From Robbsia betulipollinis (GTDB lineage: Bacteria; Pseudomonadota; Gammaproteobacteria; Burkholderiales; Burkholderiaceae), in assembly GCF_026624755.1 (NCBI RefSeq), contig NZ_JAPMXC010000001.1, forward strand, positions 2,266,365 through 2,330,364: DNA of 64,000 nucleotides, in the 5' to 3' direction. Below, piece by piece: positions 7,738-16,900 of the stretch (position 1 is its first letter; every line of letters starts with the position of its first letter). Under the pieces are notes generated by a model. The model saw nothing but the letters and a program-made list of their open reading frames with translations. It was not told the origin of the DNA and did no database searches. Both the position numbers and the translations under genes were made by a program.

Positions 7738-10043
7738 TCTTCCGCCCGACGCGCAACGCACGGCCCGACGCGCCGGACACCGCCGAGCGCGCGGGCACGG
7801 TTTCGTCTTCTCTCCCGTACGCCGCTGCCGCCGACGCGCCTTCGGCCGCCCCTTCCACGCCGACTCCCGCGACGCGCCTCGAACGCTGGGCGAGCCGTCT
7901 GGTGGAGGCGTCTTTCTGGAACGCGACGCCGTTACGCGTCGCCATCGCTGCCATCGCCGCCGCGGTATTCGTCTTCATCGTCACGGTGCCGCTCGATTTC
8001 CGGGCGCAGCTCACCTTCGCCGGCATCACGCTCGCGACCGCGCTGGCGCTTCGCAACCGGCCCGGGCGCTTTGTCTCGCTGGTGATGATCATCCTGTCGT
8101 CCACGACGTCGATCCGCTACATGTACTGGCGGATCACCCAGACCCTGACCTGGGAGACGCCGGTCGACATGCTCGGGGGCCTGCTGCTGTTCGGCGCCGA
8201 GTTCTATGCGGTCATCGTGCTGCTGCTCGGGTATTTTCAGACGGCCTGGCCGCTGGAGCGCAGGCCCGTACCGCTTCCGCCGGACACGCGCGACTGGCCG
8301 AGCGTCGACGTCTTCATTCCCACGTACAACGAGCCGTTGTCGGTGGTCAAGCCGACGATCTTCGCCGCGATGGCGCTCGACTATCCACGCGACAAGCTGC
8401 GCATCCATGTGCTCGACGACGGGCGGCGCGCGGATTTCAAGGCATTTTGCGAGCGCGTGGGCGTGACATGGACGACGCGCTCGGACAACCGGCACGCGAA
8501 AGCGGGCAATATCAACGAAGCGCTGAAGATCACCGACGGCGAGTACGTGGCGGTCTTTGACTGCGATCACGTCCCCACGCGCTCTTTCCTGCAAATCTCG
8601 CTCGGCTGGTTCCTGAAGGACCCGAAGCTGGCGATGATGCAGTTGCCGCATCATTTTTTCTCGGCCGATCCGTTCGAGAAGAACCTCGGCACGTTCCGCA
8701 AGGTGCCCAACGAAGGCGAGCTGTTCTATGGGCTGGTACAGGACGGCAACGACCTATGGAACGCGGCGTTTTTCTGCGGATCATGCGCCGTGCTGCGCCG
8801 CGCGCCGACGCTCGAGGTCGGCGGCATCGCCATCGAGACCGTCACCGAGGACGCGCATACCGCGTTGAAACTGCATCGTCTCGGCTACAGCACCGCCTAC
8901 CTTTCGATTCCGCAGGCCGCGGGCCTCGCGACGGAAAGCCTGTCCGGCCATATCGGTCAGCGCATTCGCTGGGCGCGCGGCATGGCGCAGATCTTCAGGG
9001 TGGACAATCCCCTGCTTGGCAAGGGGCTGAAGATCGGACAGCGGTTGTGCTACGCGAACGCCATGCTGCACTTTTTCTATGGCCTGCCGCGCATCGTGTT
9101 TCTGACCGCGCCGCTGTTCTTCCTGTTTTTGAACGCGCACGTGATCCAGGCCTCGGCATTGATGATCGCGGTGTTCGCCCTGCCGCACATCTTCCATGCG
9201 AACGTCACGAATTCGCGGATGCAGAGCGCGTTCCGGCATTCGTTCTGGGCGGAGGTGTATGAATCGGTGCTGGCCTGGTACATCATGCGCCCGACGCTGA
9301 TGGCGCTGGTCAATCCGAAGCTGGGCGCCTTCAACGTGACCGCGAAGGGCGGCCGGATCGAGGAGGATTATTTCGACTGGAACATCTCGCGGCCCTACCT
9401 GTTGATGCTCGGCATGAACCTGATCGGTTTTCTGATCGGCTGCGTGCGCATCTTCATGGGCAGCACCAGCGAGGTGAACACGACGCTGCTCAATCTCGCC
9501 TGGACGCTGTACAACATGCTGCTTCTCGGCGCGTCGGTCGCCGCGGCGAGCGAGGCGCGGCAGGTGCGCGATTCGCACCGCGTGACGATGACGCTGCGCG
9601 CGATGCTGCGCCTGTCCACCGGCCGCACCATCGCGTGCCGGACGATCGATTACTCCGAGGGCGGCCTCGGCCTGCGCTTGCCGGCGGCGGCGCAGTTGCC
9701 GTTGCAGGAGGCGGTGACGGTCTCGCTGTATCGCGGCGACGAAGAGTTCGCCTTCCCGGCGCTGGTCGCGTTCAGCCGGGACGACCGGGTCGGCGTGCAT
9801 TTTCACGAACTGTCGCTCGAACAGGAAATCGACCTCGTGCAGTGCACGTTCGCGCGCGCCGATGCCTGGACCGATTGGTCCGAGGGGCGCAAGCGCGATG
9901 CGCCGCTGCGCGGGCTCGCCCATGTGCTGGGGGCCGGCTTCCGGGGGTTTTACCATCTCTTCCGCCATGTCGGCAGGGATATCAGAAGAATACGAACGGG
10001 AAAAATCGCACCCGCCAACGCGAACATGGATTCCGGAAGCTGA
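7734..10043 (+). CDS. bcsA: Cellulose synthase catalytic subunit (UDP-forming), GT2 with PilZ domain
   Basis: 769 residues. It polymerises UDP-glucose into beta-1,4-glucan and threads the chain through the inner membrane. N-terminal membrane helices are followed by the GT2 domain with LDDGRR (about 227), FDCDHVP (about 275), TVTED (about 369) and the chain-binding QRIRWARG (about 408). Further membrane helices follow, then a PilZ domain with RDSHR (an RxxxR c-di-GMP site, about 611) and DYSEGGLGLRL. Cyclic di-GMP control is therefore expected. The ATG overlaps the bcsQ stop and bcsB starts one base after the bcsA stop. Confidence 0.96.
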   Translation: MIFRPTRNARPDAPDTAERAGTVSSSLPYAAAADAPSAAPSTPTPATRLERWASRLVEASFWNATPLRVAIAAIAAAVFVFIVTVPLDFRAQLTFAGITLATALALRNRPGRFVSLVMIILSSTTSIRYMYWRITQTLTWETPVDMLGGLLLFGAEFYAVIVLLLGYFQTAWPLERRPVPLPPDTRDWPSVDVFIPTYNEPLSVVKPTIFAAMALDYPRDKLRIHVLDDGRRADFKAFCERVGVTWTTRSDNRHAKAGNINEALKITDGEYVAVFDCDHVPTRSFLQISLGWFLKDPKLAMMQLPHHFFSADPFEKNLGTFRKVPNEGELFYGLVQDGNDLWNAAFFCGSCAVLRRAPTLEVGGIAIETVTEDAHTALKLHRLGYSTAYLSIPQAAGLATESLSGHIGQRIRWARGMAQIFRVDNPLLGKGLKIGQRLCYANAMLHFFYGLPRIVFLTAPLFFLFLNAHVIQASALMIAVFALPHIFHANVTNSRMQSAFRHSFWAEVYESVLAWYIMRPTLMALVNPKLGAFNVTAKGGRIEEDYFDWNISRPYLLMLGMNLIGFLIGCVRIFMGSTSEVNTTLLNLAWTLYNMLLLGASVAAASEARQVRDSHRVTMTLRAMLRLSTGRTIACRTIDYSEGGLGLRLPAAAQLPLQEAVTVSLYRGDEEFAFPALVAFSRDDRVGVHFHELSLEQEIDLVQCTFARADAWTDWSEGRKRDAPLRGLAHVLGAGFRGFYHLFRHVGRDIRRIRTGKIAPANANMDSGS

Positions 10044-10044
10044 T

Positions 10045-12528
10045 ATGGGTAGTGCCGATCACCACGTGCCGTCTTCTTCGCATCGCGGCCGCGGCAGGGC
10101 GTTCGTCAAAGCCTGCGTGCTGGCCATGACGATGCCGGGTCTGCTGCTCGCGCCGCTGGGTTCCCGGGCCGCGCCCCCTGCCGCGGCGGGCACCGCCGTC
10201 ACGCTTGCCAGCCCGGCCGCGATCCCTGGCGCCACCCCCGGTGCGCTCGCCGCGGCCGGCACGACGGCCGACGGTACCGCCCCTGCGCTGACGACCCTGG
10301 CTACGCCCGTGGCGGCGACCGCGCCCGCGCCCGCTGCCGATCCGAACCGCACGCTGACCACTGCCGACGCGGGCGAGGTCCTGCCCAATGGCGGGCGTCG
10401 TTACGTGTTGAGCTTCAGACAGCTCGGCATTCTGTATCCGCCCGAACTGCGCGGCACCGACGGCACGGTCGGCGTGCCGTTCGCGGTGCGCAGCGACGAG
10501 ATCGTCACCGGTGCGAGACTGCACCTGGTCTATAGCTATTCGCCGGCGCTGATCACCAATCTGTCGCATCTGAAGGTGATGGTCAACGGCGTGGTGGCGG
10601 CCACCGTACCTCTGCCCAAGGAGCAGGCCGGCATGCCGGTGACCCGCGACATTCCGATCGAGCCGCGGATGGTGACCGATTTCAACCAGTTGTCGATCCA
10701 GTTGATCGGACATTACACGATGCAGTGCGAGGACCCGGCGCACTCCTCGCTCTGGGCGAACCTGTCGAACGCGAGTTCGCTCGAACTCACCGTCGCCTCC
10801 TTGCCCCAGGCCAACGATCTCAGCGCCTTGCCGCTGCCGTTCTTCGACCGGCGCGACATCCGCCGCCTGCAGTTGCCGTTCGTCTTCGGCGCAACGCCGG
10901 GCAATGCGACGCTGGAAGCGGCGGGAATCGTGTCCTCATGGTTCGGTTCGCTCGCCGGGTATCGGGGGGCCGTGTTCCCCGCGCAGTTGAACGCGTTGCC
11001 CGCCACGGGCAACGCGGTGGTGTTCGCCACCAGCGACGAACGGCCCGCGGGCCTGACGCTGCCCGTGATCCAGGGGCCGACGATCGCGATCGCCACCCAG
11101 CCCAACGATCCGAAGGCGCGCCTGCTGCTGGTGCTGGGCCGCGACGCGAACGAACTGAAAACCGCGGCAACGGCGCTCGCGCTGGGCCGGATCTCGCTCA
11201 ATGGCCAGAGCGTCACCGTGACCGCGCTCAAGGGCGTCGAGCCGCGCAAACCCTACGATGCGCCGAACTGGGTGCCGAGCGACCGCGCGGTGCGTTTTGG
11301 CGAACTCAATGCGCTGAGCGGGCTGGGCGTGTCGGGCTACAACCCCGATCTGATCCGGCTCAACCTGCGCCTGCCGCCCGATCTGTTCGCATGGCGCACG
11401 AACGGCGTGCCGCTGCATCTGATCTACCGCTTCACGCCGCGTCCGAGCGCGGACAAATCCACGCTGAACATCAGCGTCAACGACAACTTCGTGGCATCGC
11501 TGCGGATTCCCACCTATGCCGCCGGGGGGGTGAGTCTGGACGCGCTGACCGGTTCGGTCGCGGCGGACGGTACCGTATCGCGCGCGGTCGACCTCGCGAT
11601 CCCGAGCTATCTGCTGCCGTCGCAAAGCCAGATGCAGTTCCATTACTACTACGACTACGTGAAGAACGGCGCCTGCAAGGACGTGCCGCTCGACAACGTG
11701 CGCGGCGCGATCGATCCGAACTCGACGCTCGACCTGTCGTCGTTCCCGCACTACATCGCGATGCCCGATCTCGCCGCCTTCGGCAACGGCGGCTTTCCCT
11801 TCACGCGGATGGCGGATCTTTCCGAGACGGCGGTGGTGCTGCCCGACAGCCCGAGCGCGAGCGACTACGGCACCTATCTCGCCGCGCTCGGCATGATGGG
11901 CGCCTCCACCGGCTACCCGGCGCTGGGCGTGACGCTCGCGCGCGCGGCGGACGTGAAGACGGTGGCCGACAAGGATCTGTTGCTGATCGGCGCGCCCTCG
12001 AACCTGTCGCTGCTGCAGGGCTGGGCGGACAGCATGCCGTTCTCGGCCAGCGCGTCGACCGACACCTTCAATGTCTCCGATTTCGCCTTCGGCCTGCTCG
12101 ACTGGTGGCACGGTACCGACCGTACCGTGCTCGGACCGCGCCACGCGCATCTGTCGCTGAGCGGCGGCGGCATGGGAGACGCGGTGGTGATGGGGTTCGA
12201 GTCGCCGCTGAAGAACGGACGCAGCGTGGTCGCGCTGATCGGTTCGACCCCGCAGAACCACGCCGAACTGCTCGACGTGCTGATGGACGCGGATCTGGTC
12301 AAACAGCTCCAGGGCGGTCTGGCGATCGTCCACGCGCGCACCGTGTCCAGCATCGCGAGCGGCGACGTGTACTATGTGGGCGCCTTGCCGCCGCTCGAAT
12401 ACCTGCACTGGGTCCTGTCCGCGCATCCCTTGCTGCTCGCGCTCGCCGCCCTGGTGCTTGCCGTCGTGATCGCGGCCCTGCTGTACCGAATGCTGCGACG
12501 CATCGCGGCGCGTCGACTGAAGAAGTAA
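10045..12528 (+). CDS. bcsB: Cellulose synthase regulatory/periplasmic subunit BcsB
   Basis: 827 residues. BcsB is periplasmic, anchored by one C-terminal helix that packs against BcsA and is needed for activity. An Ala-rich export signal lies at about residues 20-45 (CVLAMTMPGLLLAPLGSRAA). A low-complexity Ala/Thr/Pro segment follows, then the two-fold jelly-roll and flavodoxin-like repeats with typical pieces such as YVLSFRQLGILYPPELRG and YYYDYVKNGACKDVP. The C-terminal helix is at about 790-815 and is followed by RMLRRIAARRLKK. It starts directly after bcsA, consistent with coupling. Confidence 0.95.
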   Translation: MGSADHHVPSSSHRGRGRAFVKACVLAMTMPGLLLAPLGSRAAPPAAAGTAVTLASPAAIPGATPGALAAAGTTADGTAPALTTLATPVAATAPAPAADPNRTLTTADAGEVLPNGGRRYVLSFRQLGILYPPELRGTDGTVGVPFAVRSDEIVTGARLHLVYSYSPALITNLSHLKVMVNGVVAATVPLPKEQAGMPVTRDIPIEPRMVTDFNQLSIQLIGHYTMQCEDPAHSSLWANLSNASSLELTVASLPQANDLSALPLPFFDRRDIRRLQLPFVFGATPGNATLEAAGIVSSWFGSLAGYRGAVFPAQLNALPATGNAVVFATSDERPAGLTLPVIQGPTIAIATQPNDPKARLLLVLGRDANELKTAATALALGRISLNGQSVTVTALKGVEPRKPYDAPNWVPSDRAVRFGELNALSGLGVSGYNPDLIRLNLRLPPDLFAWRTNGVPLHLIYRFTPRPSADKSTLNISVNDNFVASLRIPTYAAGGVSLDALTGSVAADGTVSRAVDLAIPSYLLPSQSQMQFHYYYDYVKNGACKDVPLDNVRGAIDPNSTLDLSSFPHYIAMPDLAAFGNGGFPFTRMADLSETAVVLPDSPSASDYGTYLAALGMMGASTGYPALGVTLARAADVKTVADKDLLLIGAPSNLSLLQGWADSMPFSASASTDTFNVSDFAFGLLDWWHGTDRTVLGPRHAHLSLSGGGMGDAVVMGFESPLKNGRSVVALIGSTPQNHAELLDVLMDADLVKQLQGGLAIVHARTVSSIASGDVYYVGALPPLEYLHWVLSAHPLLLALAALVLAVVIAALLYRMLRRIAARRLKK

Positions 12529-12537
12529 GCGCACAAG

Positions 12538-13929
12538 ATGAAGAACCCGTCCGCTCGCGCCGCACCTCGCCCCGCCAGACCTGTCCACCGTCTGGCCCGT
12601 ATGCTGTTCGGCCTGTGCGGGCTTGCCGCACCGCTGCTTGCCGGGGGCATGCTGGGCGGCGTGCTGCTCGCGGGCAACGCCCACGCGCAGGCCGCCGGGC
12701 CGCAGGGCGCCAATGAAACCGCCGCGACGCCGGCGAATGGCGCGGGCAACGGTAGCGCCGCGGGCGCGGCCGGCGGTACGACGTCCGTCGCGACGGCCGG
12801 CACGCGCGCGCCGCGCGCCATGCGTGCCGGTGCCGACGCCCCCGCACCGGCGGTGCCGGCCGGCGCGTGCAACTGGCCGCGGCTCGATGCCTTCATCCGC
12901 GGCCATGTCCAGGCGGACGGCCGCGTCATCGATATCGGCCCGCCCGCGCAGACCACTTCCGAGGGGCAGTCGTACGGCATGTTCTTCGCGCTCGTCAACA
13001 ACGATCGCTCGACGTTCGAGCGCATCCTCGGCTGGACCCAGTCGAATCTCGCGGGCGGCGATCTGCGCACGCGTCTGCCGGCGTGGCGCTGGGGCGCGGG
13101 GCGCGACGGGAAGTACGGCGTGCTCGACCCGAACGCCGCGGCCGATGCGGATCTCTGGATCGCCTACGATCTCGCCGAAGCGGGCCGGCTCTGGCGCGAA
13201 CCGCGTTATACCTCGCTCGCGCGTGCGCTGGTGGCGCAGATCGGCAGCCGCGAGGTATTCGATTTGCCGGATTTCGGCGCGATGCTGGCGCCCGGGCCGA
13301 ACGGTTTCGCGCTGGCGGCGGACCTCTGGCGGCTCAACCCGAGCTACCTGCCGATTCCCCTCCTGCGGGTAGCGGCGCAACTCGATCCGGGCGGCCCGTG
13401 GCAGCGCATCGCCGCGAACACCGTCCGGTTCGTGCAGGCGACCAGTCCACGCGGCTTCGCGCCCGACTGGGCCGGGTACCAGCAAGGCAAGGGCTTCGTC
13501 GTCGACCCGGTCAACGGGGACGTCGGCAGCTACGACGCGATCCGCGTCTATCTCTGGGCTGGGCTCACCGCGCCCGCGGACCCGGCGTCCGCGCCGCTGC
13601 GCGCCGCGCTGGGCGGCATGCAGGCGGCGCTGGCCCGTAACGGCCAGTTGCCCGAGAAGGTCGCCACGCTGTCGGGGATCGGCACGGGCAACGCGCCGCT
13701 CGGTTTCTCGGCGGCCTTGCTGCCGTATCTGCGCGCCAATGGCGCGGGCCCGGCCTTCGCGGCGTTGCGGGGTCGGGTCGCCGAACTGGCGTCGCACGGG
13801 CCGCTGGGCTATTACGATAGCGTGCTGGTCCTGTTCGGGGAGGGCGCGGCCGACGGCCGGTTTCAGTTCACCTCGCGCGGCCGGTTGCAACCGGCCTGGT
13901 CGAATCTGTGCGGCGCGGGGACGCATTGA
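12538..13929 (+). CDS. bcsZ: Periplasmic endo-1,4-beta-glucanase, GH8 (cellulase BcsZ)
   Basis: 463 residues, longer than typical BcsZ (about 370) because of an N-terminal extension. A signal peptide ending near AHAQA is followed by about 60 low-complexity residues (Ala/Gly/Thr) before the (alpha/alpha)6 barrel starts at CNWPRLDAFIRGHVQ. Family motifs are QTTSEGQSYGMFFALV (general-acid Glu) and DPNAAADADLWIAYDLAEA (Asp-rich). BcsZ trims misordered glucan in the periplasm. The stop overlaps the bcsC ATG. Confidence 0.93.
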   Translation: MKNPSARAAPRPARPVHRLARMLFGLCGLAAPLLAGGMLGGVLLAGNAHAQAAGPQGANETAATPANGAGNGSAAGAAGGTTSVATAGTRAPRAMRAGADAPAPAVPAGACNWPRLDAFIRGHVQADGRVIDIGPPAQTTSEGQSYGMFFALVNNDRSTFERILGWTQSNLAGGDLRTRLPAWRWGAGRDGKYGVLDPNAAADADLWIAYDLAEAGRLWREPRYTSLARALVAQIGSREVFDLPDFGAMLAPGPNGFALAADLWRLNPSYLPIPLLRVAAQLDPGGPWQRIAANTVRFVQATSPRGFAPDWAGYQQGKGFVVDPVNGDVGSYDAIRVYLWAGLTAPADPASAPLRAALGGMQAALARNGQLPEKVATLSGIGTGNAPLGFSAALLPYLRANGAGPAFAALRGRVAELASHGPLGYYDSVLVLFGEGAADGRFQFTSRGRLQPAWSNLCGAGTH

Positions 13930-16900
13930 TGGCGATGTTCTCGAAACAGCGTAACGTCCGGGCGTGGCGCCGGCGCACGGCGGGCGCGGCGCTTGCAACT
14001 TCGCTTGCAACCTCGCTTGCAACGGTGCCTGCAACCGTGCCCGCAACCGCATTCGCCGCCGGCGGCGTGGGCAGCGCACCCGGCCAGTCCGCCGATGCGG
14101 CGAAACTGCTGATCGATCAAGGCAATTACTGGCAGGCCAACCGGCGTGGCGATCTGGCCGCGCAGGCCTGGCAGAAATTGCTGCAATTGAACCCCAACCA
14201 GGCCGAAGGTCTGTATGGGATGGGTCTGGTCGAAGCCGACCGCGGCCATGCCGATCTCGCGCAGGGTTATCTCGACAAACTGCGCCGGGCGGCGCCGGGC
14301 TCGGCCCTGATCGGCACCCTGGCCACCCGGCTCGGACAGGGCGCGCCACCCGCGCCGCCGACCCCCCAGGAGATCAAGCTGGGCGAAGCGCGGCAACTCG
14401 CGCAATCGGGCCAGCCCGCGCAGGCCACGCAGCGCTACCGGGAAGCGCTCGACGGCAAGACTGCCGTCGCCACGCCGCAGGTGACGCTCGAATACCTGCA
14501 GACCCTGGGCGGCACCGCCGAGGGCTGGGACGAAGCGCGGCGCGGTCTCGAAAAACTCGCGCACGACCGCCCGGACGACGCGCGCGTATCGCTGGCGCTC
14601 GCGCAGCACCTGACCTACCGCGAGGCCACGCGCCGCGAGGGCATCCGCCAGCTCGCGCGGTTGTCCCCCCGCGCGGACGTGGGCGCGGCGGCGAAGGCGA
14701 GCTGGCGCCAGGCGCTGATCTGGCTGAGCGCGCGCGCCTCCGACGCCCCGGCATACCAGGCCTATTTGCAGGCCACGCCGGACGACGCCGCCGTCAAGGC
14801 CCGCTTCGACGCGATCGTGCAGCGGGAACAGAACCAGGAACAGGCGGCGCGGGCGAACAGCACGGCGGCGGCCGGCAATGCGGCGGCCGCCGCGCGCGGT
14901 CGCGTGGTCGCGGCGGGCTTCGCCGCCCTGCAAAACGGTGACCTCGACACCGCCACCGCGCGTTTCACCGGCGTGCTCGCCGATCGTCCGAACGACACCG
15001 ACGCACTTGGCGGCATGGGCGTGCTGCGCCTCAAGCAGGAGAAATTCGCCGAGGCCCAGCAACTGCTCGACCGGGCATCGCGCGGACCCAACCCCGAGCG
15101 CTGGCGCTCCGCCTTGTCCAGCGCGACGTACTGGGCGCTGGTCAACGGCGCGAGCACTGCCCGTCAGGCCGGCGACATGGGTCGGGCGCGCGATCTGCTG
15201 GAGCGCGCGATCCGCGTCGACCCGAACGACATCACGGCGCAGAATGCGCTCGGCGACGTGCTGCTGGCCGCCCGCGATCCGAAGGGTGCCGAGGCGGCGT
15301 ACCGGATGGTGCTGCGCCGCCAGGCCGACAATCCCGACGCGATCCGCGGCGTCGTCGGCGCCCTGTCCCAACAGGGCCAGGCGTCCGAGGCCCTGGCGTT
15401 CGCCGGCCGCCTGAGCGAGCAGGAGCGGCAGCGCATCGGCGGCCTGGGTGCGTTGCGCGCGCAGCAGCAACAGACCAGCGCGCGGGCCGCCGAGCAGCAC
15501 GGCGACCTCGCCACCGCCCGCGCCGACCTCGAAAACGCCCTGCTGAACGATCCTCAGAGCCCGTGGATCAGGCTCGACCTGGCGCGCGTCTATCACAAGC
15601 TCGGCGCGCAGGCGAACGCGCGCAGCGTCATGGACGGCCTGGTCGCCTCGAACCCCGACATGCCCGATGCGCTGTACGCGTCCGCGCTTCTGTATGCCGA
15701 ACTGAGCGACTGGGATCACGCCCTGCAGATGCTCGACCGCATCGCGCCGCAGAAACGCACGCGCGACATGGCCGCCCTGCAGCGCCGTGCATGGGTGCAT
15801 GCGAATGTCGCGCGCGCGGGCGCGCTGGCGCAGCGAGGCCAGGCGGGTGCCGCGCATGCCTTGCTCGAACAGGCGCAGACCGTCGCCGGCACCGATCCGG
15901 AACTGCTGGGCGTGGTCGCGGCCGCCTTCGCCGAGACCCACGACGACAACCGCGCCATCGGCCTGATCCGGCAGGTGATGGCGCAAAGCGCGCAGCCGGA
16001 TGCGGGAGTGCGCATGCAATACGCCGGCATCCTGTTGCGCACCGGGCAGGATGCCGAGCTGGTCGGCGTATTGCGGCAGATTCAGGGCATGGCGCTCACC
16101 GACGCGCAGCGTGCCGATTTCGGACAATTGCAGCGGGCCCTGGCGATCCGTCAGGCGGACGCCTTGCGTCTGGGCGGCGATCTCGCGAACGCGTACGAGG
16201 CGATCGCGCCCGCCATCGCGGCCGACCCGGACAACCCCGATCTGCAGGCGGCGCTCGCGCGCATGTATGCCGCCACCGGCGAATACGATCAGGCCCTGCG
16301 CCTCTATGTTGCCGCGCACAAGGCGCGGCCCGATGACCTCGATTTGACGATGGCGGCCGCCGGTACCGCCGCACAGGCGCGCAATTTCGATTTCGCCGAG
16401 GAAGCGATCGGTTCGGCGCTGCAGCAGGCGCCCGCCGACGCGCGCGTGCTCGCCGCCGCCGGGCGGATCTACCGCGCCGAGGGCAAGAACGGCAAGGCCG
16501 CCGCGTATTTCCGGCAGGCGCTCGCGGCGGAAAGCGCCGCGGTGGGCGGCAACGGCACGACCGGCGGCGCGCAGGGCGGGGCGGCCGGCATCGAGCAATA
16601 CGCGAACGACCGGATGCCGGCCAACCCCTTCATCGGCCGCAAGGTGATCGACGCCGCGGCGCCGGCGAACGGGCCGGCGGTGCCGGGCGCGAGCTTCGGC
16701 GGCGCACCGACGGCCGGGCAGTTCAGCGGGACCGGCGGGCCGTCGGGGACGCCGGGTCTTGGGACGCCCGGTCTTGGGACGCCCAATGTGGGGGCGCCCG
16801 GTACCGGGACGTCTCCGTCGTTCCAGGGCAGCTATCCTTATCCTACGCAGGCCTATCCGTCGTCGCCCGCCATGCGGCCGCCGTTGCCACCGTCCTCGTC